Positions 1-8,420 of a stretch of DNA of 13,899 bases are shown piece after piece; within the stretch, counting starts at the first letter, position 1, and each line of letters begins with the position of its first letter. The notes below the pieces were generated by a model. That model did no database searches and was not told the DNA's origin. It saw only the letters and a program-made list of their open reading frames with translations. This stretch comes from DAIDKA01 sp049792815 (GTDB taxonomy: Bacteria; Pseudomonadota; Gammaproteobacteria; Steroidobacterales; Steroidobacteraceae). The DNA is taken from the NCBI GenBank assembly GCA_049792815.1, contig JBARBG010000163.1, positions 1 through 13,899 of the forward strand, in the 5' to 3' direction. A program made the position numbers and the translations under genes.

Positions 1-2362
1 CGCCAGGGGCGTGCAGCGGGCAGACCGGTGCGCCGGTGGCGCCGTTGATCGCGTCGGTGGGGCATACCGGCGTGCCGTCCGGCAGGAAATACTGCGGGAT
101 GTTGGCGTTGGCGTTGACCGAAGTGTAGTACGCGTCGATGTAGGCGCCGGAGAGATTGAGGCTCAGGCCGCCGCCGACGTTCGACTCCAGGTCGAGCTCC
201 GCGCCCTTGATGTCGGCATTGCCGGCGTTGGTGTACACCGGCGAGATGCCCTGCTGGATGTCCAGCTGGATGCCGGTGTAGTCCGTGTAGAACACGGCCG
301 CATTGGCCTTCAAGTGGTGATTGAGCCACTCGGACTTGAGCCCCAGTTCCCAGGTCTTGGTGTATTCGGGAGAGAACTGCGCGTCTTTTGCGCTGGGAAT
401 GTTGGCCGACAGGCGGGTGGTCCAGCCACCGGCCTTGAAGCCCTTGCCCCAGCTCACATACGCCATGGCGTCATCGGTGAAATGCCACTGCGCCGCCAGG
501 GTCGGATCGAACACATTCCAGGTCTGTCTGTTGTCGCCGACCGGGAAGTAGCGATCGACATACCCGGTACCCAGGAGGTAGGAATAACCCTGCGGACCCA
601 GGACGATGTTGCACAGCGCCGAGCCGTAGGGGAAGCAGTTAAGGTCGCCCTGGCCGCCGATGAACTCTTCCACCACGCGGGTGTAGCGACCGCCGGCGGT
701 GAAGCTCCACTGGTCATTGAGCTTGTAATCCGCGTGCACAAACGCGGCGGCCTGCTTGTTGTTCGCGTCGTTTTGGATGTCGTATACATACAGAAGGCTT
801 TCGAAGGGCACGTAATCGTGCACGTACCCGGCCTCCTCGAAGTAGTACAAACCGGTGACGTAGTTCAGCGAGTCGTTGAAGGCCTTGCCGTTCAACTGGA
901 ACTCCTGGGAGAGCTGCCACTGGTGCTGGTGGTCGGTCACTTCCTGCAGGGTTTCCGGCGTGCCATCCAGGTCAGTACCGATCCGCCACGCGATCTGGCG
1001 ATAGCCGCTGATTGACTTGAAGGACAGGTCATCGTTGAACTGGTGCTGGGCGGTCAGCGAAAAGCCAAAATAATCATTGTTGGCGAAGTCAGGCCCATTC
1101 GCATAGGTGGTGTCGATGTTGCCGGTCTGGTTTGCGCCCGGGTAGTCGTACAGCCTGGGGCTGTTGGAACCCAGATAAGGCAGGCCCGCTGCGACATTGG
1201 CGGCGTTGAAGGGCCCGGGTGGCCCTCCGACGTAGCCCGCGCCCAGCAGCGCCGCGCCGCCCGTGGAAAACCCCGGAACCTGTGCGCGGGGCGCTGAGCA
1301 TAGGCCCGCAAATCCGGCATTAGCCGCCGAGCCGATCGGGAATAGATAGATACCCGGTCCCACCGCCGATGCATTCTGGACGTTGGTGTTGATCGTCGCA
1401 GCGTTGCTGCTGATGCAGGTGTTGTAAAGGGTCGAGAAGGTCGACGTGCCCAGATTGCCCTGGTAGGTCTGCAGTATCGTGTAGGGCAGAGACTCCTGGG
1501 CCTGATGGTTCAGGTCCGCGCTCAACGTCATGGAAGTCTTGTCATCGACCAGCCACAGGAGCTTCCCGCGAATGGTCTGAACGCCATAGCCGCCGTAGGC
1601 ATTCCCGGTCTGGTAGGCCGCTTTCGGATACGCGTCCTGGGGATCGACGACGAACGGCGTATCAGCCTGCGGCGAGCCGGCCGGATAAGGAATGACCTTC
1701 TGGTAGCCCTCACGATTCTGCGTTGACACGGTGATGGAGGAGAGCAGGGTATCCTTGATGAGGGGCAGATCCGCGGTGAACCCGAAGTCGCGCCGGTTGA
1801 GGCTGCCGGTGGTGGCCTGCGCCGTGAACTTCTGCTCTTCGCCCGGCGTGTGGGTGATGATGCTGATGGCGCCGCCTTCGGTGTTGGCGCCGAACAGGGT
1901 GCCCTGCGGACCCTTCAGGATTTCGACGCGGTCCACGTCCAGCAGATCCTGGTTGGCACCGATGGTGCGGGCCAGGTAGATGCCGTCCAGGTACACACCG
2001 ACGGCAGGATTGAGGTTGAAGGCGAAATCGTCCTGTCCCACGCCGCGGATGGAGGCGGAGAGCACCGAGCGATCGCCGGAGAAGGGCGAGCCTGCCTGGA
2101 GATTGACGCTTGGCGTCAGGTTTCCCAGGGCGTCGACGCTGCTGAGATTGCGCTGCTGCAGGGTATCGGCAGTGAACGCCGTGATCGCAATGGGCACCGT
2201 CTGCACATTTTCCTGGCGGCGCTCGGCGGTGACGACCACCTCCTGCAGGACTCCGGAATCAGCGGCAGCGGCCGCAGTGGCCGGAGCTGTCGGTGCGGTC
2301 TGAGCGTAGGCTCCCCCGGTGCCGACAGCGAGTCCGGCGATTACCCAAAATGCGAGTTTCAT
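1..2362 (-). CDS. TonB-dependent outer-membrane receptor (C-terminus beyond left edge)
   Basis: Reading leftward from the ATG at 2362-2360, the frame stays open for 787 codons to the window edge, so the C-terminal part of the barrel is missing. The first 20 residues form a signal peptide ending in AYA before QTAP. A short Ala/Pro linker leads to the plug start EVVVTAERRQENVQTVPIAI at about residues 41-60. The plug also shows SIRGVGQDDF, YLDGIYLART and VEILKGPQGTLFGANTEGGA. The rest alternates aromatic-rich strands and polar loops typical of a 22-strand barrel, including WGKGFKAGGW and TWELGLKSEW near the left end. A good ribosome site (AGGGGG, 7 bases before ATG) supports the start. It would use TonB energy to import a ligand across the outer membrane. 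Divergence from the AraC gene and the carboxylation cluster suggests a shared aromatic substrate, but the ligand cannot be read from sequence. Confidence 0.95.
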   Translation of the reverse strand, partial: MKLAFWVIAGLAVGTGGAYAQTAPTAPATAAAAADSGVLQEVVVTAERRQENVQTVPIAITAFTADTLQQRNLSSVDALGNLTPSVNLQAGSPFSGDRSVLSASIRGVGQDDFAFNLNPAVGVYLDGIYLARTIGANQDLLDVDRVEILKGPQGTLFGANTEGGAISIITHTPGEEQKFTAQATTGSLNRRDFGFTADLPLIKDTLLSSITVSTQNREGYQKVIPYPAGSPQADTPFVVDPQDAYPKAAYQTGNAYGGYGVQTIRGKLLWLVDDKTSMTLSADLNHQAQESLPYTILQTYQGNLGTSTFSTLYNTCISSNAATINTNVQNASAVGPGIYLFPIGSAANAGFAGLCSAPRAQVPGFSTGGAALLGAGYVGGPPGPFNAANVAAGLPYLGSNSPRLYDYPGANQTGNIDTTYANGPDFANNDYFGFSLTAQHQFNDDLSFKSISGYRQIAWRIGTDLDGTPETLQEVTDHQHQWQLSQEFQLNGKAFNDSLNYVTGLYYFEEAGYVHDYVPFESLLYVYDIQNDANNKQAAAFVHADYKLNDQWSFTAGGRYTRVVEEFIGGQGDLNCFPYGSALCNIVLGPQGYSYLLGTGYVDRYFPVGDNRQTWNVFDPTLAAQWHFTDDAMAYVSWGKGFKAGGWTTRLSANIPSAKDAQFSPEYTKTWELGLKSEWLNHHLKANAAVFYTDYTGIQLDIQQGISPVYTNAGNADIKGAELDLESNVGGGLSLNLSGAYIDAYYTSVNANANIPQYFLPDGTPVCPTDAINGATGAPVCPLHAPG

Positions 2363-2721
2363 CCTGCGTCCCCCTAAAACAACACCTGGAACATGGGAAG
2401 GTGGGTCGGACAACCACCGTGCGCGGCCCCTGAGCCTAAAGTTCATGGACCGCAGTTTCCTTGCGGTTCCGACGCTTCCCAGCGACGCGGAAGCCTATCG
2501 CGGTGCTTTACCGTGGTGCGCGGACGACAGTGCAAAGGGAAGCTGGCAGCGCACCGCCCGGGGCAATACTGTGGCACGTAACGTACAGAGTCGGAAACAG
2601 GGGCGAAATAGCCTGCGGTAACCTAGCTAAGGTATTGATCGCTCAATTGCGCCTTGCATCCATTTCCGCCTCTGTGCCACATTGCGAGGCTCGGCGGAAA
2701 GCGAGGTCTGGAGCTCAGAAA
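2363..2721. promoter_or_regulatory. Divergent promoter region between receptor and AraC gene
   Basis: This 359-base spacer must hold the promoters for the receptor (leftward) and the AraC gene (rightward). I see no convincing gene in it. A plus-strand frame is open from 2461 in phase with AraC, but it has no ribosome site and no protein-like composition. Visible inverted repeats are GGTGG/CCACC (2400-2418), GCTTCC/GGAAGC (2474-2494), TGTGGCAC/GTGCCACA (2570-2577 and 2674-2681), AACCT/AGGTA-type (2620-2634) and TTTCCGCC/GGCGGAAA (2663-2700). No canonical -35/-10 pair stands out, which would fit activator-dependent promoters. Which repeats are operators is unknown. Confidence 0.5.
2663..2700. 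repeat. Perfect 8-bp inverted repeat TTTCCGCC / GGCGGAAA just upstream of AraC gene
   Basis: TTTCCGCC at 2663-2670 and GGCGGAAA at 2693-2700 are perfect reverse complements around a 22-base loop. The repeat ends 21 bases before the AraC start codon. It could be a regulator half-site pair or a 5'-leader hairpin. The length and position are seen directly; the function is inferred. Confidence 0.4.
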
Positions 2722-3675
2722 ATGGGGGTAAGCCTGGACCAAGGGCGTCCCGGACACTGGTCGACGGACGGCGTTGATCAGCGCAGGGCGCTTGCCTACT
2801 GGGTGGACACGGTCTGCGACCGTTTCCTGGAGCTCGACATCGACACCCCGGTACGCAGTCATTTTCGTGCCTGCCTCGACCAGATCGATTTCGGGCCGGC
2901 CACCTTGAGCTTTGTGGGCGCCGCCAGTCAGCGTATTCGACGCACCCCGGCCAAGATCTCGCGCACCCGCTATCCGACGTACTTCCTGCTGCAGTTCCGG
3001 GTCGGGTATGGCACGTTGCGGCAGCGTGGCAAGGAACTGCAGGCCCGCGCCGGGGAGTGCGTGCTCATCGACGGCACCGAGCCCTACGACCTGGATTGTC
3101 CGCAGGCCACCACGGCGGCGATCCTGCGCATGCCGGAGGATTGGCTGCGACGGTGGCTGCCGAATCCGGAGATTTCCTCCCCGACCCTGTTTGCCCATGG
3201 TGACTGGAGCGCGGCGCTGTGTTCGGCCATGAGCAGCCTGCGCCTTGAGACCTGCAGTGATCTGGCACTGCCCCGCAGTACGGTGGCCGAGCAGATTGCC
3301 TCGCTGCTGACGCTGGCCGTGGGCCGTGGCGCGGAAGGTGAGAGCCCGCGTTCCTTGTTGTCCGACCTGATCGTGACCCTGCGCGACCGCCTCGAGGACA
3401 CTGACCTCTCACCCCTTGCTGTTGCGGCGCAGCATGATATTTCCAAGCGTACCCTGCACTACGCCTTCGCGGCTGCGGGCACCACCTTCGTGGAACAACT
3501 GATGAAGCTGCGGCTGGAACGCGCCCGGGAAATACTCGCTGACCCGCGGCAGGCCGCGCCGCGCATCGAGGATGTCGCGACCCGCTGTGGATTTACGGAC
3601 CCCAGTCACTTCGCGCGCCGCTTCCGTCAAATGTACGGCCACGCCCCGTTGCAGTACCGTCGCGCCGTGCTCTAG
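2722..3675 (+). CDS. AraC-family transcriptional regulator with AraC_binding_2-type N-terminal domain
   Basis: The 317-residue product has a cupin-like ligand-binding half and a C-terminal AraC DNA-binding domain. The binding half spans roughly residues 30-190 and includes FLLQFRVGYGTLRQRG and AGECVLIDGTEPYDLDCP. The DNA-binding domain spans about residues 213-317. Its first helix-turn-helix lies around AVAAQHDISKRTLHYAF, and the second is the family signature IEDVATRCGFTDPSHFARRF followed by YGHAPLQYRR. I chose ATG 2722 because GGAG lies 8 bases upstream and the family's usual start fits. The frame is open upstream to 2461, but that stretch looks non-coding. It is divergent from the receptor gene and directly upstream of the kinase gene in the same direction. 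It therefore probably activates one or both in response to the pathway substrate or an intermediate. The effector is unknown. Confidence 0.93.
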   Translation: MGVSLDQGRPGHWSTDGVDQRRALAYWVDTVCDRFLELDIDTPVRSHFRACLDQIDFGPATLSFVGAASQRIRRTPAKISRTRYPTYFLLQFRVGYGTLRQRGKELQARAGECVLIDGTEPYDLDCPQATTAAILRMPEDWLRRWLPNPEISSPTLFAHGDWSAALCSAMSSLRLETCSDLALPRSTVAEQIASLLTLAVGRGAEGESPRSLLSDLIVTLRDRLEDTDLSPLAVAAQHDISKRTLHYAFAAAGTTFVEQLMKLRLERAREILADPRQAAPRIEDVATRCGFTDPSHFARRFRQMYGHAPLQYRRAVL

Positions 3676-3732
3676 CGCCAATCGACGGCCCTCATGATTG
3701 CACGCCGTGATCCGCTGCCGCATGCTGGCGTC

Positions 3733-5550
3733 ATGCCTGAATCCAAACCCAAGCAGTTTCCGCTGCCCAGCTCGCTGAAGGTCGTACCGGGGACCGAGAG
3801 CGCCCAGGCGGCCTATCCCTACTACACGCAGTTCGAGCCGGCCGACGACCAGCGCTTCTGGTTCTATAACTCGATGCACTTCCCCGAGCCCATGTCCGCC
3901 TTCGACATGGTTACGGCGGAAGCCGCGTACTGCGCGTTGGGGGCCTCCAATACCCGGGTTCACTGCCTGCCGACGACGCTGGGAATCGATCATCGGATCA
4001 TCAACGGTCGGGTGTACATCGGCGGCAACGCCGTCACGGATCCCAAGGAGATCGCGCGCCGGCTCGAGGAATTCAAGCAGCGGGCGTTCTACTATTACGC
4101 AAACTGGGAGCGCCTCTACGACCAGTGGCGCGAGAAGATGATGGCGCTCATCACCCAGGCGCAGCAGCTTCCCAAGCCTGAGTTGCCCGAATTCGAACCG
4201 CTTGCCCATGTGCATGCGGGCCTGGGGGTCGCCGCCAATCACCGGCTGCTCGATACCTACCAGAAGACCCTCGAAGGCTACTACCGGATGTGGCACCACC
4301 ACTTCGAGTTCCTGCTGCTGGGCTATGGCGCCTACCTGACCTTCTTCGACTTCTGCAAGAAAGCCTTCCCGGAGATCACCGACCAGACCATCGCGCGCAT
4401 GGTGGCGGGGATCGAGGCCGAGATCTTCAGGCCCGATGATGAACTGCGCCGTCTGGCGCGGTGCGCCGTCGAGCTGCGCGTGGATGCCCACTTCGGCAAG
4501 CAGCTGTCCGTGGAGCAGCTCATCGAGACGCTGCGCAAGAGCGGAGAGCCCGGTAACGCCTGGCTCAAGGAGCTTGAGACCTCACGGCATCCCTGGTTCA
4601 ACATCAACGTAGGCGATGGTTTCTATCACTACCACCGCGCGTGGAACGATGATCTGTCGATGCCCTTCGCGAGCCTTCCGGACTACATCGAGCGGGTGAA
4701 AGCGGGTGAGTCCCTGGAACGCCCCGTGGGCAAGCTGCTGGCGGAGCGCCAGCAGCTGATCAGTGATTACCGGGAGCTTTTGGCCACGGATGATGAACGG
4801 GCGGCGTACGACCAGATGATCACGCTGGCGCACCGCGTATTCCCCTACGTGGAGGGCCACAAGTTCTATTGCGAGCACTGGTATACCAATCTGTTCTTCA
4901 ACAAGATCCGCGAGTTCGGAGCACTGCTGGCGCAACACGGGTTTTTCCCCGACACCGAAGACGTCTTCCATCTGACCCACTACGAACTCGAATCCGCCAT
5001 CATCGATCTGATGACCGCCTGGTCAAACGGCTCCGCGCCGCGCGGACCGGCCCGCTGGCCGCAGGTGGTCGCGGAGCGCCGCGCCGCCATTGGCAAGTGG
5101 GCCAAGCACGAGACGCCTCCGGCGCTGGGCGCAGTACCGGACGTCATCGATGATCCGGCCATCGTGATGCTGTGGGGCATTACCCGCGAGACCTTGGATT
5201 CGTGGCTTTCGGGGGGCGACCAGGACCCCAACGAGCTGCGCGGCTTTGCCGCCTGCCGCGGAGTCGTCGAAGGCACTGCGCGTATCGTGAAAAGTGTGGC
5301 CGAGATCTCACGGCTGCAGAAGGGGGACATCCTGGTGTGTCAGGTCACCAACCCCACCTGGGCGCCGATCTTCAGCAAGATCGCCGCGGCCGTATCCGAT
5401 ATCGGCGGTTCGATGAGCCATGCCGCCATTGTCGCGCGCGAGTATGGTCTGCCCGCGGTGGTCGGCACCGGAAACGGCACCTCACGGATCAAGGACGGAC
5501 AGCGCATCCGCGTCGACGGCGGGCGCGGTGTCGTGACCATTCTCCAATAG
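3733..5550 (+). CDS. Kinase large subunit with C-terminal PEP-utilising swivelling histidine domain (phenylphosphate-synthase-like)
   Basis: About 605 residues. The last ~100 (from about L502) form the swivelling phosphohistidine domain of PEP synthase and pyruvate phosphate dikinase, with the hallmark GGSMSHAAIVARE; His563 is the expected phosphoryl carrier. The preceding ~500 residues lack the PEP/pyruvate TIM barrel. They carry FWFYNSMHFPEP (42-53), HRIINGRVYIGG and a His triplet after W187, as I recall for the phenol-activating subunit of phenylphosphate synthase. With the next gene's ATP-binding subunit it should transfer phosphate from ATP via His563 to a phenolic or enolic hydroxyl. 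Neither possible ATG has a clear ribosome site. ATG 3694 adds a basic 13-residue leader that looks atypical, so I prefer 3733. The biotin carboxylase genes that follow favour an Hpe/Acv-like aryl-ketone pathway over plain phenol carboxylation, since no UbiD-type decarboxylase is present. Confidence 0.88.
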   Translation: MPESKPKQFPLPSSLKVVPGTESAQAAYPYYTQFEPADDQRFWFYNSMHFPEPMSAFDMVTAEAAYCALGASNTRVHCLPTTLGIDHRIINGRVYIGGNAVTDPKEIARRLEEFKQRAFYYYANWERLYDQWREKMMALITQAQQLPKPELPEFEPLAHVHAGLGVAANHRLLDTYQKTLEGYYRMWHHHFEFLLLGYGAYLTFFDFCKKAFPEITDQTIARMVAGIEAEIFRPDDELRRLARCAVELRVDAHFGKQLSVEQLIETLRKSGEPGNAWLKELETSRHPWFNINVGDGFYHYHRAWNDDLSMPFASLPDYIERVKAGESLERPVGKLLAERQQLISDYRELLATDDERAAYDQMITLAHRVFPYVEGHKFYCEHWYTNLFFNKIREFGALLAQHGFFPDTEDVFHLTHYELESAIIDLMTAWSNGSAPRGPARWPQVVAERRAAIGKWAKHETPPALGAVPDVIDDPAIVMLWGITRETLDSWLSGGDQDPNELRGFAACRGVVEGTARIVKSVAEISRLQKGDILVCQVTNPTWAPIFSKIAAAVSDIGGSMSHAAIVAREYGLPAVVGTGNGTSRIKDGQRIRVDGGRGVVTILQ

Positions 5551-5565
5551 CTGGCGAGCGCAAGG

Positions 5566-6615
5566 GTGAGCGATTCGGGATTTGTCGGCTGGTTTGCCGA
5601 GCTCGGGCTGGCTGATCGCCCGCAAGTCGGTGGCAAGGGCGGCAGCCTTGGGGAGCTGGAACGGGCCGGCATCGCCGTGCCGCCGGGATTCGTCGTCAAG
5701 ACTGCGGCCTTCGAACAGTTTCTGGCGACGGCGGAGCGTGCGGCGCCCGTCAGGGCGCGCGTCGCGGCGCTCGATCCGGATGATCTGAGCGCCGTTACCG
5801 AGTTGTCGCGGCAGCTGCGCGCCAGAATCGACGCCACAGCCTTGCCACTTCCTATCACCGAAGCCATTGAGCGTGCCTACGACAAGCTCAATGCGCGGCA
5901 GCACTCAGCGGTCGCGGTGCGTTCCTCTGCGACCACGGAGGATGCGGCGGATGCCAGCTTCGCCGGACTTCAGGACACCTATCTGTGGGTGCAGACCCTC
6001 GAGCAGACCCTGGACAGGATTCGCAGCTGCTGGGGCAGTCTGTACTCGGTCGAATCGATGATCTACCGGCGCCGTCACGGCTTTGCCGAGGCCGACGTCG
6101 CCATGGCGGTGGTGGTGCAGACCATGGTGGACGCGAGAACCGCGGGCGTCATGTTCACGCGCAGCCCGCTGACCGGGGACCGTTCGGTCATGGCGGTCGA
6201 AGGATCCTGGGGCTTGGGTTCGGCCGTGGTCGGCGGAGAGGTGACGCCCGATCGCTGGGTGATCGGCAAGATCACCGGGGAGATCTCGGTACGGGAGATT
6301 TCGAATAAGCAGATCTGTCATGTGCCGCGCACCGAGGGTGGCATTGAAAGCGTGGCGGTGCCGCCGGCGCGCCGGCAGCTCGCGTGCATGAGCGATGAGG
6401 AGCTGCAGGCGCTGCGCACCATCGGCCGCAAGGTCGAGCGGCACTATGGGCGGCCGCAGGACATAGAGTGGGCGGTCGACCGGCACAGCGGTGCGATTCT
6501 GCTGCTGCAGAGCCGGCCGGAGACGGTCTGGTCAGCGAAGGAAGCCGCGCCGGTGGACCGCGCGGTCGCCGATCCGTCCTTGCATGTTTTGAAGATATTC
6601 GGGGGACCTCGATGA
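5566..6615 (+). CDS. Kinase ATP-binding subunit (PEP synthase N-terminal / PPDK_N domain)
   Basis: This 349-residue protein starts at GTG 5566, 15 bases after the large subunit stop. It is a stand-alone ATP-binding half of the PEP synthase family. Visible motifs in order are VGGKGGSLGEL with Lys24, AVRSSATTEDAADASFAG, GVMFTRSPLTGD, EGSWGLGSAVVGGEVTPDRW and the terminal DIEWAVD...LLLQSRPETVW signature. It has no swivel domain and no pyruvate barrel of its own, so it must work with the preceding gene product. By analogy with phenylphosphate synthase it would split ATP to AMP and phosphate and load the partner's histidine. The GTG start has only a weak AG-rich ribosome site, consistent with coupling to the upstream gene. 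Its stop overlaps the carrier-protein start by four bases (ATGA). Assignment to the domain family is secure; the phosphate acceptor is inferred. Confidence 0.9.
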   Translation: MSDSGFVGWFAELGLADRPQVGGKGGSLGELERAGIAVPPGFVVKTAAFEQFLATAERAAPVRARVAALDPDDLSAVTELSRQLRARIDATALPLPITEAIERAYDKLNARQHSAVAVRSSATTEDAADASFAGLQDTYLWVQTLEQTLDRIRSCWGSLYSVESMIYRRRHGFAEADVAMAVVVQTMVDARTAGVMFTRSPLTGDRSVMAVEGSWGLGSAVVGGEVTPDRWVIGKITGEISVREISNKQICHVPRTEGGIESVAVPPARRQLACMSDEELQALRTIGRKVERHYGRPQDIEWAVDRHSGAILLLQSRPETVWSAKEAAPVDRAVADPSLHVLKIFGGPR

Positions 6616-7070
6616 GTCTGACGGCCGCGGAAGTTGCGGAAATCATGCGGCTGGTGGAGCAATCCGGCTTCGATGAGCTGAATCTGGAGATCAACGGTAC
6701 GAAAATCAGCCTGCGACGAGGCGCGCCAGCGTCCGCTGCGAGTGCCGTGCAGCCGCTGCCGGTGACCGCGGCGCCCGCTCCCAAAGCCGCGGTCGTTGCG
6801 GCACCGAAGGCAGCACAAGATCCTGATGTGCAGGACCTTCCGGCGCCCCTTCTGGGCACCTTCTACCGCGCACCCAAGCCGGGCGCGCCGGCCTTTGTTG
6901 AAGTGGGCGCGCAGGTCAGCGACGACACCATCATCGGCATCATCGAGGTCATGAAGCTGATGAATACCGTGCGCGCCGGCGTGCGCGGCACGGTCACCGA
7001 CATCATCGCCGGTGACGGCGCGCTGGTGGAATTCGGCGAGACGCTGATGCGCGTGCGCAAGTCGGGCTGA
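6612..7070 (+). CDS. Biotin carboxyl carrier protein (AccB-like) of the ketone carboxylase
   Basis: This 152-residue carrier starts at ATG 6612, overlapping the kinase stop as ATGA, with GGGGGA 5 bases upstream. The N-terminal ~36 residues (EIMRLVEQSGFDELNLEING, then KISLRR) resemble the AccB N-terminus. An Ala/Pro-rich flexible linker spans about 38-72. The C-terminal biotinyl domain starts near PLLGTFYRAPKPG. The biotinylation motif reads IIEVMKLMN with Lys115 as the expected biotin site; the more common form is EAMKM, and the Ala-to-Val change is tolerated in the family. It would shuttle carboxybiotin between the next two gene products. Its place between kinase and biotin carboxylase genes, rather than in an accBC pair with fatty-acid genes, argues for a dedicated pathway carrier. 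A housekeeping BCCP role is unlikely but not excluded by sequence. Confidence 0.93.
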   Translation: MSLTAAEVAEIMRLVEQSGFDELNLEINGTKISLRRGAPASAASAVQPLPVTAAPAPKAAVVAAPKAAQDPDVQDLPAPLLGTFYRAPKPGAPAFVEVGAQVSDDTIIGIIEVMKLMNTVRAGVRGTVTDIIAGDGALVEFGETLMRVRKSG

Positions 7071-7079
7071 ATCGCTGCC

Positions 7080-8420
7080 GTGCGCCGCATTCTGATCGCC
7101 AATCGCGGGGAAATTGCCGTGCGGATCATCCGCACCTGCCGCAGCTTAGGCATCGAGACCGTACTGGCCGCCTCGGCCGCGGATCTGGACAGTGTGCCGG
7201 CGCGGCTGGCGGATCGGACGGTGTGCATCGGCCCGGCGCGCCCGGCCGAGAGCTATCTGAAGGTGGAGACGATCGTGCATGCCGCGCGCGCGACCGGCGC
7301 GGATGCCATCCATCCCGGCTATGGATTTCTCTCAGAGCGCGCCGCCCTGGCGCGGCTGTGTGAAACTTCGGGCGTGGTGTTCATCGGGCCCACCGCCGCG
7401 CAGATCGAGGCGGTCGGGGACAAGCTGCGGGCCCGAGCCGAAGCCGAGGCGGCCCAGGTACCGGTGGTTCCCGGCGGGCCTGTCAACTCATTGGATGAGG
7501 CGCTGGCCCTGGCCCGCATGATCGGACTGCCGCTGCTGGTCAAGGCAGTGGGCGGCGGCGGTGGGCGCGGCATGAAGCGGGTCGATGCGCTGGGCGAACT
7601 GGCCGCGACGCTGGAACTGGCGGCCGCGGAGGCCGGCGCCGCCTTTGGCGATGCCCGGGTCTACCTGGAGCGCTATGTGGCCAGTGGCCGGCATGTGGAA
7701 GTGCAGCTCCTGGGTGATGGGCGCGGCGGCGTCATTCACTTGGGTGAACGCGACTGCTCGGCGCAACGGCGCTTTCAGAAACTGCTGGAGGAAACGCCGG
7801 CTCCGGGGCTGTCGCAGCCGCTGCGCGCGGCGCTGCATGAGGCCGCCGTGCGCTTCGCTCAGCGGCTCGCGTATCGCGGTGCCGGAACGGTGGAGTTCCT
7901 GGTGGACAAGCAACGCGACACATTCTATTTCCTGGAAATGAATGCCCGGATCCAAGTGGAGCACCCGGTGACCGAAGCGGTGACGGGCGTGGACCTAGTG
8001 GCCGAGCAGATTGCCATCGCCGGCGGCGTCATCCGCCTGACCCAGGCGGACATCCGCACCAGCGGTTGCGCCATCGAATGCCGGATCAACGCCGAAGATC
8101 CCGCGCAGGATTTTCGGCCCAGTCCGGGACAGGTACTGGAGGCGAGCTGGCCGCAACTGCCCGGGGTGCGCGTGGACACGCATATTGCCGCAGGCTCGCG
8201 CATTCCGCCGTACTATGATTCGCTCATGGCCAAGATCATCGCCTATGCGCCGGACCGCCCCGGCGCGCTGTCGCGACTGCGCCAGGCGCTGGAGGCGACG
8301 CGGCTCAGCGGCGTGCACACCAATCTCAGCTTCCAGCAGCGCGTGCTGGCGAGTGCGGAATTCCAGGCCGGGGGATTCGACACCGGAATGATCGCGCGCC
8401 TGCTGGAGCGTCCCGCATGA
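7080..8420 (+). CDS. Biotin carboxylase subunit (AccC-like)
   Basis: This 446-residue protein begins at GTG 7080, nine bases after the carrier stop, and matches full-length bacterial biotin carboxylase. It opens with the characteristic RRILIANRGEIAVRIIRT. The ATP-grasp core shows Lys115 (GDKLRAR), Lys155 in VKAVGGGGGRGM, HVEVQLLGD and GERDCSAQRRFQKLLEETPAP. It also shows FLEMNARIQVEHPVTE with Glu286 and Arg290, which correspond closely to the E. coli enzyme's catalytic numbering. The C-terminal domain has IECRINAEDP, FRPSPG and YYDSLMAKII. It would carboxylate biotin on the neighbouring carrier with ATP and bicarbonate. Its stop overlaps the carboxyltransferase start by four bases. All the key residues I checked are present, so I expect it to be active. 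The pathway assignment rests on neighbours. Confidence 0.95.
   Translation: MRRILIANRGEIAVRIIRTCRSLGIETVLAASAADLDSVPARLADRTVCIGPARPAESYLKVETIVHAARATGADAIHPGYGFLSERAALARLCETSGVVFIGPTAAQIEAVGDKLRARAEAEAAQVPVVPGGPVNSLDEALALARMIGLPLLVKAVGGGGGRGMKRVDALGELAATLELAAAEAGAAFGDARVYLERYVASGRHVEVQLLGDGRGGVIHLGERDCSAQRRFQKLLEETPAPGLSQPLRAALHEAAVRFAQRLAYRGAGTVEFLVDKQRDTFYFLEMNARIQVEHPVTEAVTGVDLVAEQIAIAGGVIRLTQADIRTSGCAIECRINAEDPAQDFRPSPGQVLEASWPQLPGVRVDTHIAAGSRIPPYYDSLMAKIIAYAPDRPGALSRLRQALEATRLSGVHTNLSFQQRVLASAEFQAGGFDTGMIARLLERPA

Noticed and set aside
11..1015. Long plus-strand open frame of 334 codons
   Set aside because: It is antisense to the TonB receptor, whose minus-strand frame reads continuously with clear family motifs. 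High GC makes such shadows common.
2560..2700. Sigma-54 promoter around the TGGCAC / TGCCAC sequences
   Set aside because: On neither strand does a GC element follow at the required -24/-12 spacing; the nearest TTGC is one base too close and the first element is mismatched.
2461..2721. N-terminal extension of the AraC gene upstream to 2461
   Set aside because: It has no ribosome site, its composition is not protein-like, and it would consume most of the divergent promoter region. ATG 2722 has GGAG at suitable spacing.
3409..4491. Minus-strand open frame of 360 codons
   Set aside because: It lies opposite the kinase large subunit and the end of AraC, and its translation shows no recognisable domain.
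3733..6615. PEP synthase or pyruvate phosphate dikinase split by a frameshift
   Set aside because: The swivel and ATP domains are in reversed order in separate genes and there is no pyruvate barrel, so this is a true two-subunit kinase rather than a broken PEP synthase.
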